A DNA stretch of 64,000 nucleotides from Pseudomonas sp. B21-015 (GCF_024749285.1 NZ_CP087196.1:6527182-6591181); one strand, 5' to 3'. Positions 36,810 through 45,965 are shown, numbered from the stretch's first letter. Notes: generated from the sequence alone by a model not told the origin. Numbers and translations are program-made.

Positions 36810-39087
36810 GCTTCTTCTCCAATGTCAGTTCAAGCAACCCTGGCAGCAGGAAAAAATCCGCCAGCAGAGCAATCACTAATGTCAGGGCGGTCATCAGCCC
36901 CATTTCCTGGTTCAAGGCGAACTCGGATGTTGCCTGGACCAGGAACCCGGCCGTCAAGGTCAGCGAGGTCACCAACAAGGCCGGTGCCGTGCTGGCGAAA
37001 GCCTCGCCAACCGCTTCACCCACCGTCTGGCCGTGGGACTTGACCCGCTGCAACACCGCGTACATAAAGTGGATGGTGTCATCGACCACCACCCCCAGGG
37101 TCATGGAGGCGACGATGGCCACCGAGAACCCAACCTGCCCAACGCAGAGCCACCAGATACCCAGGGCCATGGCTGCCGGAATTACGTTCGGCACCATGGA
37201 CAGCAGGCCCAGTTTCCAGGAGCGGAACAGCAGCATCAGCAAGAACGCAACCACCGCCGCCGAGGCGATGATCCCCCACATCATGCTCTCGATATTGCGC
37301 TGGCCGATGTGGGCGAAGATCAATGTGGTGCTGGCGGCCTTGGCTTCGATTCCCGGCGCGTTGCTGGCCAGCCACGACATCGAGCGACGCTCGAAGTCGA
37401 GCATCTGCCGGGTACTCAGTTCGTGCAGGGCCACCACGCTCCGGGTGACCGTACGGCTGACATCGATCTGGTTGTTCAGGTCAAGGCCATAAGGTAAGGA
37501 CTGCTCGTACAGCAGCAGGCTCTGCGCCGCCACTTCGGTGCTTTCCGGCAGCCGATAAGCTTCCTCGGTGCCAGTGGTCAGGCTACGGTTGACTCGCTTG
37601 ACCACGTCCGAGAGCGAACTGACATGGGCGACTTCCGACTGTTGGCGCAACCAGGTGGTATAGGCTTCCACCTGAGCCAGAAAGACCGGGTCATTCACGC
37701 CGCTGCTTGATTTGGACTTGAGCGCATACTCGATGGTGTAAAGACCGGTGAGGTTCTGCTCGGTGTAGTCATTGGCCTGCCGGAAAGCAGTCTCCGGGCT
37801 GAACCAGCGCAGATACTGGTCATTGAGCTCATTGCGCCCGGCCAACGAGGCCAGCACCACTACTACAGGGATGCTTAGCCACATCAACATCCGCGAGCGT
37901 GATTGTACCCAAGTGCCGAAGCGGGTCATTGCATGTTCAAGCGGATCACCTTTGGCGCTGGGCTTGAGTGGCAGCAGCGCAACCAGGCCCGGCAGCAGAA
38001 ACAGGGTGAACAACCAGGCCAGGGCGATGCCGATCGAGACGATGTTGCCCAGGTCACGGAAAGGCGGGATCTCGCTGAAGTTCAGGGACAGGAAAGCCAC
38101 CGCGGTGGTCAGACTGGTCACGGTGACCGGCACAAGGGTTTCGTGCAGCGCTTCACGCAATGCATCCAACCGGGTAGCACCCTTGCGCAGATGCATCAGG
38201 GTGACCGACAGCACATGCACCGAGTCCGCCACGGCGATCATCAGAATCACCAGCGGCGCAGACGCCGAGAGCGACGTCAGGCTCATGCCCAGCCAGCCCG
38301 CGATGCCCTCGGCGCTGGTCATGGCCAGATACACCACCGCCACCGCTGCCACTGTGGCCAGCACGCTGCGCAGCATGATCAGCGCGGCGATCAGGATCAC
38401 CAGATAGACCCAAGGGGTCAGGTTGGCGGCGTCACCCAAGGCGGCTTCTAGGAAGGCGTTGTTGTACATCGCCATGCCCGTCAGGTGCACTTTGATCCCG
38501 GGAAACTTGGCTTGCGCCTCCTCAGCCAGCTGACGGGCGAAGCTCACCACCTCGCTATTCTCATAAGGAGAAACCCCGGCCAGGTGATACACCACATTGA
38601 CCGCGGCGACGCTGCCGGCTTTGGACACCAAGCGGCCCACCAGCTGCGGCTCTGACAAGGCGATGGTGCGGACCCGCTGACGCTGCTGCTCGTTCAGGGC
38701 AGCGGCATCACGCACCAGATCGGCGACCTGGATGTTGTCCGCGTCGGCGTCGATATTCTGGAAGTTACTGAGGGAATCCACCCGCACCGAATAAGGTGTC
38801 TGCCAGGCGCGCTGGGTGATCCATTGCAGCGCTTCAAGGGACGACTGGCTGAACACGTCGCCCGACTCCGGCGCCACCACAATGAACAGGTTGTCCGACC
38901 GGTCAAAGGTCGCCTGCATCTGCTCCTGCGCCATCAGCTCCGGGTTGTCCGGGGCAAGATACACCCGGTAATCGGTACTGAAGCCGAGTCGGCTCTGCCC
39001 CAGGCTGGCCAGATATGCCAGCCCTAGAAACAGCAGCAGGAACCCCCATCGCAAGCGCACTACACCTGACACTATCGTTCTCATCAT
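36757..39087 (-). CDS. MMPL-type RND exporter
   Basis: The 776-residue protein has two repeats of one plus five membrane helices separated by large periplasmic loops, as in the MmpL/HpnN family. It has a sterol-sensing-like segment (SASAPLVILMIAVADSVHVL) and the second-half equivalent MTLGVVVDDTIHFMYAV carrying the proton-relay Asp pair. These pumps move lipophilic molecules to the periplasm or outer membrane. It is the first gene of the minus-strand series and is divergent from the DUF1330 gene across a 141-base control region. Confidence 0.92.
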   Translation of the reverse strand: MMRTIVSGVVRLRWGFLLLFLGLAYLASLGQSRLGFSTDYRVYLAPDNPELMAQEQMQATFDRSDNLFIVVAPESGDVFSQSSLEALQWITQRAWQTPYSVRVDSLSNFQNIDADADNIQVADLVRDAAALNEQQRQRVRTIALSEPQLVGRLVSKAGSVAAVNVVYHLAGVSPYENSEVVSFARQLAEEAQAKFPGIKVHLTGMAMYNNAFLEAALGDAANLTPWVYLVILIAALIMLRSVLATVAAVAVVYLAMTSAEGIAGWLGMSLTSLSASAPLVILMIAVADSVHVLSVTLMHLRKGATRLDALREALHETLVPVTVTSLTTAVAFLSLNFSEIPPFRDLGNIVSIGIALAWLFTLFLLPGLVALLPLKPSAKGDPLEHAMTRFGTWVQSRSRMLMWLSIPVVVVLASLAGRNELNDQYLRWFSPETAFRQANDYTEQNLTGLYTIEYALKSKSSSGVNDPVFLAQVEAYTTWLRQQSEVAHVSSLSDVVKRVNRSLTTGTEEAYRLPESTEVAAQSLLLYEQSLPYGLDLNNQIDVSRTVTRSVVALHELSTRQMLDFERRSMSWLASNAPGIEAKAASTTLIFAHIGQRNIESMMWGIIASAAVVAFLLMLLFRSWKLGLLSMVPNVIPAAMALGIWWLCVGQVGFSVAIVASMTLGVVVDDTIHFMYAVLQRVKSHGQTVGEAVGEAFASTAPALLVTSLTLTAGFLVQATSEFALNQEMGLMTALTLVIALLADFFLLPGLLELTLEKKRERTEEREVPGDAVLPR

Positions 39088-39228
39088 TTTGACATCCGTT
39101 CCAAAAGGGCTATGTGATCGACGGTGCGCAAGCTATAGAACAACATCTTTTACGTCAACAGTTGACGTGCAAACATTTAGCTTGTAGTTTTTTTACGTCA
39201 AATATGACGTCATATAAAGGAGCAAGAC
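39088..39228. promoter_or_regulatory. Divergent promoter region with two ACGTCA palindromes
   Basis: Between the MMPL and DUF1330 genes lie two related inverted repeats: acgtcaacagttgacgt (39152-39168, perfect 8-bp arms around one base) and acgtca-aata-tgacgt (39195-39210, perfect 6-bp arms). Their centres are about 43 bases apart, roughly four helical turns. The region is AT-rich and should contain both promoters. The palindromes are the right size for a MarR dimer, and a MarR-type gene lies at the end of the plus-strand group. AAAGGAGC at 39216-39223 is the ribosome-binding site of the DUF1330 gene. Confidence 0.7.
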
Positions 39229-39726
39229 ATGAAGCTGAACGTAATCAGCGAAGCAAATCAGCCCACCGCGGCATCGGCTGTAGTGCTGGACGGTCGGGTT
39301 TCCCAACCGATGTTTGGGGAACTGGAAGTGCGTCGCCTGCAACTTTCCCCTGCGGCGGACGGGCAACCGGGGGTTCACGTGACAGGCGTCAAACAGGATC
39401 TCGCGCGCTGGGCCGAAGTCCAGGGCCCCACCATGCTGGTGGCCTTTCAGTTCCAGGCACCTAATGCCTCAGACAACGCCGATGCCCTGGCCAAGTATGT
39501 CGCCGACCGCGAACCAGCCCTAGCCCGCCACGGTGGGCACGTGGTGATCAGCGCTGTCACAGAGCGTGGTGAGCAGTGGTCCTTCGACGGCTTCGAGATC
39601 ATCGAATTCCCGTCGGCGGACGCCGTGGGCCAACTGATGCAAGACCCCGACTACCGCAATCGGACTGCGGCTTCCAGCGCGGTATTCGGTGGCGCCTTCG
39701 CCATGGCACCGATCCAAGCCGCCTAA
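39229..39726 (+). CDS. DUF1330-like (dimeric alpha-beta barrel) protein
   Basis: The 165-residue protein has a C-terminal ferredoxin-like part (about 75-155: MLVAFQFQAPNASDNADALAKYVADREPALARHGG, then IIEFPSADAVGQLMQDPDYRNR) typical of DUF1330/ABM-like proteins, after a beta-rich N-terminal part. These folds include small cyclases, decarboxylases and monooxygenases as well as uncharacterised members. AAAGGAGC precedes the ATG. It is the first gene of the plus-strand group, 22 bases from the P450 gene. Confidence 0.75.
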   Translation: MKLNVISEANQPTAASAVVLDGRVSQPMFGELEVRRLQLSPAADGQPGVHVTGVKQDLARWAEVQGPTMLVAFQFQAPNASDNADALAKYVADREPALARHGGHVVISAVTERGEQWSFDGFEIIEFPSADAVGQLMQDPDYRNRTAASSAVFGGAFAMAPIQAA

Positions 39727-39748
39727 AGCTGCAATCAAGGACGATAGG

Positions 39749-41110
39749 ATGAACGCTTTTGCGCCAGGCCCTCGCGGGCATATGCTTTTCGGCTGCTCTG
39801 AGCGGTTTCGTAACGAACCGCTGGCACTCTTGAACGAGTGTCGGCAGCGCTACGGTACCCTCGTACGATTGCCCGTCGGTTTTGGGGCTTCCTTCTGCCT
39901 GGCCTTCGACCCGGCCGATCTCGATACCATTTTCCAGGGCGAAAACTTCGGTCGCAGCGATATCGCCGCGGCCTTCGGCCCCCTGGCGGGTGGCAGCATG
40001 ATCATCGCCGACGGCCAGAAGTGGAAGGAGCAGCGCAAGGCGGTCATCCCGTCGTTTGCCCTGCCGCGCCTGCGTGAGCTCGCGCTGAATGTCGACGCCC
40101 TGGCTCACGAACGCGTGGCCGACTGGTCCAATCGCGTGGACCACAACGGCGACATCGACCTGCAACACGAAATGGTCGAGTACGCCATGGACGTGCTGAC
40201 CCAGTTTCTCTTCGGACACCGCATCGGCGCCCAGGCTATTGCGCGCATCTCGCAAGGCTGGACCCTGAGCCTGCGCTACATGAATATCCGTCTGTCCTCG
40301 CCGGTTCCGCTTCCCGATTGGTTGCCGACGCCGAACAACCGCCGGCTGCACAACGCCGCCGGGCAGATCGCCACGGTCCTGCTGGAAATCATTGCCCAGC
40401 ATCGCAGCAGTGCCGACGCAGCCGCTGGCGGTTTTCTTGGCGACTTGATCGACTACCGCGATGAACAAGGCCAGGCCCTCGATGATCAGCTCATCCTGCG
40501 GGAAATCATGGGCGTGTTCCTGGCCGGCTTCGACACCGTCGCCTCAGCCATGATGTGGACCTTGGGCGATCTTGCCAAATACCCGAGCTGGCAGCAGGCG
40601 GTACGCGATGAATTGAATTCAGTCGCCACCAGCAGCCGGCTCGACCTGAAAGACACGCCCGTGCTGGAACAATGCTTTAACGAATCCATGCGCCTGTCGC
40701 CACCGCTGTGGCTAATCGATCGCAAAGCCGCCCAACCATGCGTACTCGGTGGCCAACGGGTGCCGGGAGGCACCAACATCATCATGAGTCCTTGGGTGAC
40801 TCACCGTGACCCAACCTTCTGGGAGCGGCCTCTGGACTACCATCCCGAGCATTTTGCGGCGACGGCGCCCAGCCGTCCCAAGTACGCCTTCTTTCCCTTT
40901 GGCGGCGGACGGATGAAGTGCATTGGCATCGGCTTGGCACACTTGCAATTGAAGGCGCTGCTCCGGCAGGTGCTGACAAACTACGAGCTCAATGTGCGCC
41001 CGGAACACTTGCCTGAAATTGAACCGGCATTCGTTCTACGGACTCGCAATGGCCTGAAGACTTCTCTGACCAGGCGCGTAGCTCATGGCGTATCCACTGT
41101 CGCGATTTAG
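39749..41110 (+). CDS. Cytochrome P450
   Basis: The 453-residue P450 has the I-helix oxygen-activation motif AGFDT (259-263), the ExxR pair (Glu312, Arg315), and the haem loop FFPFGGGRMKCIG with the cysteine ligand at Cys391. KWKEQRK at the C-helix resembles CYP4/CYP110-like enzymes more than camphor-type ones. It has no membrane anchor and no fused reductase, and no ferredoxin gene is adjacent, so redox partners must come from elsewhere. The ATG at 39749 is preceded by CAAGGACGATAGG. It probably hydroxylates or oxidises the pathway product. Confidence 0.92.
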   Translation: MNAFAPGPRGHMLFGCSERFRNEPLALLNECRQRYGTLVRLPVGFGASFCLAFDPADLDTIFQGENFGRSDIAAAFGPLAGGSMIIADGQKWKEQRKAVIPSFALPRLRELALNVDALAHERVADWSNRVDHNGDIDLQHEMVEYAMDVLTQFLFGHRIGAQAIARISQGWTLSLRYMNIRLSSPVPLPDWLPTPNNRRLHNAAGQIATVLLEIIAQHRSSADAAAGGFLGDLIDYRDEQGQALDDQLILREIMGVFLAGFDTVASAMMWTLGDLAKYPSWQQAVRDELNSVATSSRLDLKDTPVLEQCFNESMRLSPPLWLIDRKAAQPCVLGGQRVPGGTNIIMSPWVTHRDPTFWERPLDYHPEHFAATAPSRPKYAFFPFGGGRMKCIGIGLAHLQLKALLRQVLTNYELNVRPEHLPEIEPAFVLRTRNGLKTSLTRRVAHGVSTVAI

Positions 41111-42209
41111 CCGAGGACTGCTGCTGGCTTGCCTGACAATCACCTTGAGCCCCTGCGCAAGCAGCACAGAGGAGCAGTACAAGCTGACATTCCAGGGCAA
41201 TGGCTACGAGCCGGCGCGCACGTCTTTTGCAGGTCTGCAGTTCAAGTGGGATCGCCATGAACCACTGCTCGAGCAGATGTCGTTGGACATGGAGGTGGAA
41301 TTACAGTGGGCGGGGCTGGACCGATACGACGCCGCGGACCTGCGCGAGTTTTCGTTGTCCTACCGACCTGGGCCTTGGCAACTGGGGGTCGGACTAAGCC
41401 GGGTGTTTTGGGGAGTCACCGAGTCCCGGCATCTGGTCGACGTGGTGAATCAGGTTGACCTCAGGTTCGACCCAGATGGAGACGCTCGCCTCTCACAACC
41501 TATGGCCTCGGTGGGCTATCGCGGCCTGGGGCAGAACATGACGTTGTATGTCCTACCCTGCTATCGCGAGCGTCCGGACGCGCTGATCTTCGGTGAACAT
41601 GGCGCGCAGGACCCTGCCTATGAGCAGGACCTCTTCACGCCACTGCGCTGCTCCGGGCAGACCGACTTTGCCGTGCGCGCCACCCAGGTAGCCGGCCCTG
41701 CGGATATTGGCCTCAGTTACTTTCGGGGTCACAGCCGCGACCCCTACGCGGGGCACTCACCTTCCAGCTTCGACCCGGCGTACCCTGAGGTGGACAGGCT
41801 CGCCGTCGACACCCAAGTCACCCTGGGCGCCTGGCTGTTGAAGCTTGAAGCGTTGCTTCAGGACAGTAAGTACGGGGTTGATCGGGCCAGTGTCTCGGGC
41901 TTCGAATATACCTGGGTGTCGGCCTTCAATGGTGCCAGTGATCTATCCCTGCTGTACGAGCACCTGACCGACACCCGATGCGACAGCATCATTGCGTCAT
42001 GCGGCGAGATGCTGGGAGTCCGATGGATTGCCAACGACGTCGCGGACACCAACCTGCTGGTATCCACCGTGAGGGATCGCCAAAGTGGCTTATGGGGTCT
42101 GAAAGTTCAGGGCAGCCGGCGCCTTGATGAGCAACTGAGTCTGCTGCTCAACAGCGGTGGTATGTACCGAGCAAGGTACCTGTCCGTTGGGCTATCCTAT
42201 GCGTTTTGA
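41085..42209 (+). CDS. Outer-membrane beta-barrel protein of the export module
   Basis: The 374-residue protein has an N-terminal signal peptide (about residues 1-26), alternating amphipathic beta segments (LREFSLSYRPGPWQLGVGLSRVFWG, FAVRATQVAGPADIGLSYFRG) and the terminal aromatic signature YLSVGLSYAF of outer-membrane barrels. It resembles barrel proteins that accompany MMPL and LolA-like genes, although I cannot name the family. The ATG overlaps the P450 3' end by 26 bases. It may complete an inner membrane-periplasm-outer membrane route for a lipophilic metabolite. Confidence 0.78.
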   Translation: MAYPLSRFSRGLLLACLTITLSPCASSTEEQYKLTFQGNGYEPARTSFAGLQFKWDRHEPLLEQMSLDMEVELQWAGLDRYDAADLREFSLSYRPGPWQLGVGLSRVFWGVTESRHLVDVVNQVDLRFDPDGDARLSQPMASVGYRGLGQNMTLYVLPCYRERPDALIFGEHGAQDPAYEQDLFTPLRCSGQTDFAVRATQVAGPADIGLSYFRGHSRDPYAGHSPSSFDPAYPEVDRLAVDTQVTLGAWLLKLEALLQDSKYGVDRASVSGFEYTWVSAFNGASDLSLLYEHLTDTRCDSIIASCGEMLGVRWIANDVADTNLLVSTVRDRQSGLWGLKVQGSRRLDEQLSLLLNSGGMYRARYLSVGLSYAF

Positions 42210-42343
42210 TCATATTGGCAGCCCGTTTTTAGCTCTGCCCTGCTTTACGCGTGGCAACAACAAACTACAGGATGGTTTTCAGGGCATGAGGCCAGCTTGA
42301 ACGCGTTTTGCTCGATCGCCCACTGCATTCAGAGGTACGAATA

Positions 42344-42789
42344 GTGGCACGTAACAGCAATGCTGAACCCGTACTACGCAACCTGTTTTGCTTCAACTTC
42401 TATCGTGGATGGCGAGGCATTTCTGAGTTCTACAGAAAGTACCTGCCTGAAGGTATATCCGCACAGCAGAGCTACCTTCTGGAGCTTTGCCAAACGGATA
42501 AGGGCATTCTGGTGGGAGATATTGCGCATCAGCTTGAAATAGACATCTCGGCAGTGTCCGGGCTGCTAAAGCGCATGGAGGGCAGCAGCCTGATCAGACG
42601 AGAAGTCCTACCGTCGAACCGACGTCAAACCTTAGTGTTCCTTACTCTTCAGGGGAAGAGCTACGTAAGGAAGTCCATCAGTCGATGATGGTTGCTGATC
42701 GTTTGTTATCTGAAGCTATCCGAAAAGAGGACAAGCTTTCGCTGATCAGAGTGGTCGATCAGATCAGACACCTCATAGACGCCGAGTGA
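42344..42789 (+). pseudogene. MarR family regulator interrupted by a 1-base frameshift
   Basis: The N-terminal frame (42344-42688, GTG start after GAGG) encodes a MarR winged helix: GILVGDIAHQLEIDISAVSG, LLKRMEGSSLIRREV, FLTLQGK. It stops after 114 residues, before the C-terminal dimerisation helices. From about 42652 another frame continues as GEELRKEVHQSMMVADRLLS and then AIRKEDKLSLIRVVDQ to a TGA at 42787-42789. That is what a MarR C-terminus should look like. One extra G in the GGGG run at 42652-42655 would restore a roughly 148-residue protein. Either the regulator is broken in this strain or the base call is wrong. Confidence 0.85.
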
Positions 42790-43065
42790 GCATTAAAATT
42801 CTGCTGAATCGTCCCTAGTTTCTAAACACCTCCATGTAAGCGTACGCCGAACTCACCCTGCGTGGATTAGGCAGAAATGTGCCAATTGGTCGTCAGGCAA
42901 CCGCTGCTAAGCTGTAAGCATGTCCAGGAGCCCTTTCAATGTTGTAATGGAGCGCTCCGCTGGCGCTATGCTCGCTGGCCACGGATGGAATCCGCTCAAC
43001 CAGACGGCAAGCATTCCGGCTGCTGTGGCCACAAGGTCGGACATATGGTGGAGGCCATGAAATAG
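42790..43065. other. Gap between the MarR gene and the glmS terminator
   Basis: About 275 bases hold no gene I can support. A 62-codon plus-strand frame (42877-43065, ending RWRYARWPRM...VEAMK) shows no recognisable family and no ribosome-binding site. No transposon end or integrase fragment is visible. This is the junction between the accessory block and the conserved core. Confidence 0.4.
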
Positions 43066-43091
43066 AAAAAGCCCCTGAAATCAGGGGCTTT
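43066..43091. terminator. Terminator downstream of glmS
   Basis: A 10-bp stem (aagcccctga / tcaggggctt) with a 2-base loop is flanked by A-rich and T-rich sequence. The glmS transcript, read on the minus strand, ends in a T-run past the stem, which makes it an intrinsic terminator. It lies about 60 bases beyond the glmS stop. Confidence 0.85.
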
Positions 43092-43114
43092 GGGCATTGT
43101 GTCAAAATTTATCG

Positions 43115-43190
43115 TCTAAAACCAAGTGTTTCGATCACCTGTGGATAACTTATTCCACCGTCACCGACTTCGCCAGATTTCGCGGCTGAT
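43115..43190. other. Predicted attTn7 region at the 3' end of glmS
   Basis: Tn7-type elements recognise the conserved 3' end of glmS and insert about 25 bases past the stop, here near 43125. The glmS tail ([10 protein letters not shown]) is intact and the target appears unoccupied: no Tn7 end sequence or tns gene is seen. The accessory gene block begins only about 350 bases further out. Confidence 0.6.
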
Positions 43191-44982
43191 CAACGTCAGT
43201 GCCTTTCAACACGGCCACGTAATACGAGAGCAACTGCAACGGAATGGTGTAGAGGATCGGCGACAGGATGTCGTGGATGTGCGGCATCTGGACAACATGA
43301 GTACCTTCGCCATTGGTCATGCCGGCCTGCTCGTCGGCAAAGACGACCAGCTGACCGCCACGGGCGCGGACTTCCTGGAGGTTGGACTTCAGCTTCTCCA
43401 GCAACTCGTTGTTCGGCGCCACGGTGACCACCGGCATGTCGTTATCCACAAGCGCCAGCGGGCCATGTTTCAGTTCGCCCGCCGGGTAGGCTTCCGCGTG
43501 GATGTAGGAGATTTCCTTGAGCTTGAGGGCCCCTTCCATCGCCACCGGGAATTGCGCGCCGCGACCGAGGAACAGCGTGTGGTTCTTCTCGGCGAACAGT
43601 TCGGCGATTTTCTCCACGGTGCTGTCCATGGCCAGGGCTTCGCCCAAACGGGTCGGCAAGCGACGCAGTTCTTCGACCAGTGTGGCTTCGACGCCTTCAG
43701 CCAACGTGCCGCGAACCTGACCCAGGGCCAGGGTCAGCAACAGCAGGCCAACCAATTGAGTGGTGAAGGCTTTGGTCGAGGCCACGCCGATTTCGCGACC
43801 GGCCTGGGTCAGCAGCGTCAGGTCCGACTCACGCACCAGGGAACTGATGCCGACGTTGCAGATCGCCAGGCTGGAAAGGAAGCCCAGTTCTTTGGCATTG
43901 CGCAGGGCGGCCAGGGTGTCGGCAGTTTCACCAGACTGGGAGATGCTCACGAACAGGGTGTCGGGCTGCACGACCACTTTGCGGTAACGGAATTCGCTGG
44001 CGACTTCGACCTGACACGGGATACCGGCCAGTTCTTCGAGCCAATACCGAGCAACCATGCCGGCATGATAGCTGGTGCCGCAGGCGACGATCTGTACATT
44101 GCGCACCTTGGCGAACAGCTCGGCAGCTTGGGGACCAAATGCCTCGACCAGCACCTGGTTCTGACTCAGACGACCTTCAAGAGTACGTTGCACCACAGCC
44201 GGCTGCTCGTGAATCTCCTTGAGCATGTAATGCCGGAATTCGCCCTTATCAGCGGCTTCGGCCCCGTCACGGTACTGGACGCTTTCACGCTCGACGAGTG
44301 CACCGTTGATATCCCAGATCTGCACGCTATCGCGGCGAATTTCGGCGATATCGCCTTCTTCCAGGTACATGAAGCGGTCAGTGACCTGGCGCAGTGCCAA
44401 TTGATCGGAGGCCAGGAAGTTTTCGCCCAGGCCCAGACCGATCACCAATGGACTGCCACTGCGGGCCGCCACCAGACGATCCGGTTGGCGGGCGCTGATC
44501 ACCGCCAGACCGTAAGCACCGTGCAGCTCTTTAACAGTCGCTTTCAAAGCCGCAGTCAGGTCCGGTTGCACCTTGATTTTTTCGTGCAGCAAATGCGCGA
44601 TGACTTCAGTGTCAGTGTCCGACGTGAATACGTGGCCCAGCGCCTTGAGTTGCTCACGCAGGGCTTCGTGGTTCTCGATGATGCCGTTGTGCACCACCGC
44701 CAGATCGCCTGAAAAATGCGGGTGAGCGTTGCGCTCGCACGGCGCGCCATGGGTCGCCCAGCGGGTATGGGCGATGCCCAGACGGCCAATCAGAGGCTCT
44801 TCGACCAGCGCCTGTTCCAGTTCGCTGACCTTGCCCGGACGACGCACGCGCAAGAGTTTTTCATCGTTGGTGTACACCGCCACGCCGGCGCTGTCATAAC
44901 CACGGTATTCCAGACGCTTGAGACCTTCGAGCAGGATGGCGGTAATGTTCCGTTCTGCGACTGCACCAACAATTCCACACAT
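43150..44982 (-). CDS. glmS: Glutamine-fructose-6-phosphate aminotransferase (isomerising)
   Basis: GlmS makes glucosamine-6-phosphate from fructose-6-phosphate and glutamine, the first step towards UDP-GlcNAc. The 610-residue protein begins MCGIVGAV, with Cys2 as the glutaminase nucleophile, followed by [11 protein letters not shown]. It has two SIS sugar-isomerase domains and ends in KSVTVE. It is co-directional with and only 1 base from glmR. I see no ribozyme-type leader upstream. Confidence 0.98.
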   Translation of the reverse strand: MCGIVGAVAERNITAILLEGLKRLEYRGYDSAGVAVYTNDEKLLRVRRPGKVSELEQALVEEPLIGRLGIAHTRWATHGAPCERNAHPHFSGDLAVVHNGIIENHEALREQLKALGHVFTSDTDTEVIAHLLHEKIKVQPDLTAALKATVKELHGAYGLAVISARQPDRLVAARSGSPLVIGLGLGENFLASDQLALRQVTDRFMYLEEGDIAEIRRDSVQIWDINGALVERESVQYRDGAEAADKGEFRHYMLKEIHEQPAVVQRTLEGRLSQNQVLVEAFGPQAAELFAKVRNVQIVACGTSYHAGMVARYWLEELAGIPCQVEVASEFRYRKVVVQPDTLFVSISQSGETADTLAALRNAKELGFLSSLAICNVGISSLVRESDLTLLTQAGREIGVASTKAFTTQLVGLLLLTLALGQVRGTLAEGVEATLVEELRRLPTRLGEALAMDSTVEKIAELFAEKNHTLFLGRGAQFPVAMEGALKLKEISYIHAEAYPAGELKHGPLALVDNDMPVVTVAPNNELLEKLKSNLQEVRARGGQLVVFADEQAGMTNGEGTHVVQMPHIHDILSPILYTIPLQLLSYYVAVLKGTDVDQPRNLAKSVTVE

Positions 44983-44983
44983 G

Positions 44984-45760
44984 CTAGTTCTCCTGACTGA
45001 CAGCGGCGCAAATCACATTGATGCCGCGGGCCTGAATCTGATCGCGTGCCGCAAGCGGCAGGCGATCATCGGTAATGAGGGTATGGACGCTGCTCCAAGG
45101 CAGCTCCAGATTGGGAATTTTGCGGCCGATCTTGTCGGCTTCGACCATCACGATCACTTCGCGGGCGACCTCGGCCATGACACGGCTCAGGCCCAGCAAC
45201 TCATTGAAGGTGGTGGTCCCGCGCACCAGATCGATGCCATCGGCGCCAATAAATAACTGATCGAAGTCATATGAGCGTAGTACCTGCTCTGCCACCTGGC
45301 CCTGGAAGGACTCGGAATGCGGATCCCAGGTACCACCGGTCATCAACAGCACTGGCTCGTGCTCAAGTTCAGTCAAGGCGTTGGCGACATGCAGAGAGTT
45401 GGTCATCACCACCAGACCCGGTTGTTGGCCGAGCTCCGGGATCATCGCGGCGGTGGTACTGCCGCTGTCGATGATGATGCGCGCATGCTCGCGAATCCGC
45501 GTGACGGCGGCGCGGGCAATGGCCTGCTTGTATTTGGAAACCGGTTGGCCGATGTCGGCGACCAGCTCCTGAGGCATGGTGACTGCTCCGCCATAACGAC
45601 GCAGCAACAGACCGTTGCTTTCGAGCGCCGCCAGATCCTTGCGAATCGTAACTTCCGAGGTTTCGAAGCGCTTGGCCAGTTCGTCCACGCTGACTTCCCC
45701 CTGCTCGTTGAGCAAGGCGAGGATATTGTGGCGGCGTTGGGGCGTGTTGCGTTTCGACAT
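44984..45760 (-). CDS. glmR: DeoR family regulator of glmS
   Basis: The 258-residue protein has an N-terminal DeoR HTH ([35 protein letters not shown]) and a C-terminal sugar-phosphate sensor domain ([27 protein letters not shown]). It is nearly identical to what I recall of P. aeruginosa GlmR, including the start [11 protein letters not shown], so I use the ATG at 45760 despite its weak ribosome-binding site; an in-frame start also exists at 45802. It probably senses amino-sugar phosphate and controls glmS. Confidence 0.93.
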   Translation of the reverse strand: MSKRNTPQRRHNILALLNEQGEVSVDELAKRFETSEVTIRKDLAALESNGLLLRRYGGAVTMPQELVADIGQPVSKYKQAIARAAVTRIREHARIIIDSGSTTAAMIPELGQQPGLVVMTNSLHVANALTELEHEPVLLMTGGTWDPHSESFQGQVAEQVLRSYDFDQLFIGADGIDLVRGTTTFNELLGLSRVMAEVAREVIVMVEADKIGRKIPNLELPWSSVHTLITDDRLPLAARDQIQARGINVICAAVSQEN

Positions 45761-45865
45761 AATTAGGTAAGTTTCGATTCGAAAGATAACGTAAGCAATC
45801 AAAACCTATCGGCGAAACTTCGTCAAGCCAGCATCAGAAAAAAAAGGATGTGTGGATAACCCATA

Positions 45866-45943
45866 AAAAGATCGCAGCCTGCGGCAGCTCCTACAGGGAA
45901 TTCTTGTTCACTCTGTAGGAGCTGCCGCAGGCTGCGATCTTTT
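45866..45943. repeat. REP-like inverted pair, second sequence type
   Basis: Perfect 30-bp arms (45866-45895 and 45914-45943) carry the core tgtaggagctgccgcaggct, different from the REPs at 2115, 6786 and 22106. It lies between glmR and glmU and can form a very stable hairpin. Two perfect DnaA boxes flank it at 45851-45859 and 45956-45964. Confidence 0.9.
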
Positions 45944-45965
45944 GATCTTTCAATTTGTGGATAAC

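Noticed and set aside
25919..42789. Assigning the cluster to a CC-1065/yatakemycin-type product
   Set aside because: Only the radical SAM, methyltransferase-fold and glycosylase logic is shared; no matching peptide-assembly genes are present.
42877..43065. 62-codon plus-strand frame before the glmS terminator
   Set aside because: No ribosome-binding site, no known family, and no support beyond being open.
43115..43190. Resident Tn7-like transposon at glmS
   Set aside because: No tns genes and no Tn7 end sequences are visible on the accessory side; only the empty target is supported.
43126..44712. Long plus-strand frame of over 500 codons opposite glmS
   Set aside because: It is antisense to a certain gene, lacks recognisable domains and reflects high-GC codon structure; the same holds for the long frames opposite atpA, atpD, mnmG and the P450.
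44983..45100. glmS ribozyme upstream of glmS
   Set aside because: The glmR stop is 1 base from the glmS start, leaving no leader; control by GlmR is the pseudomonad arrangement.
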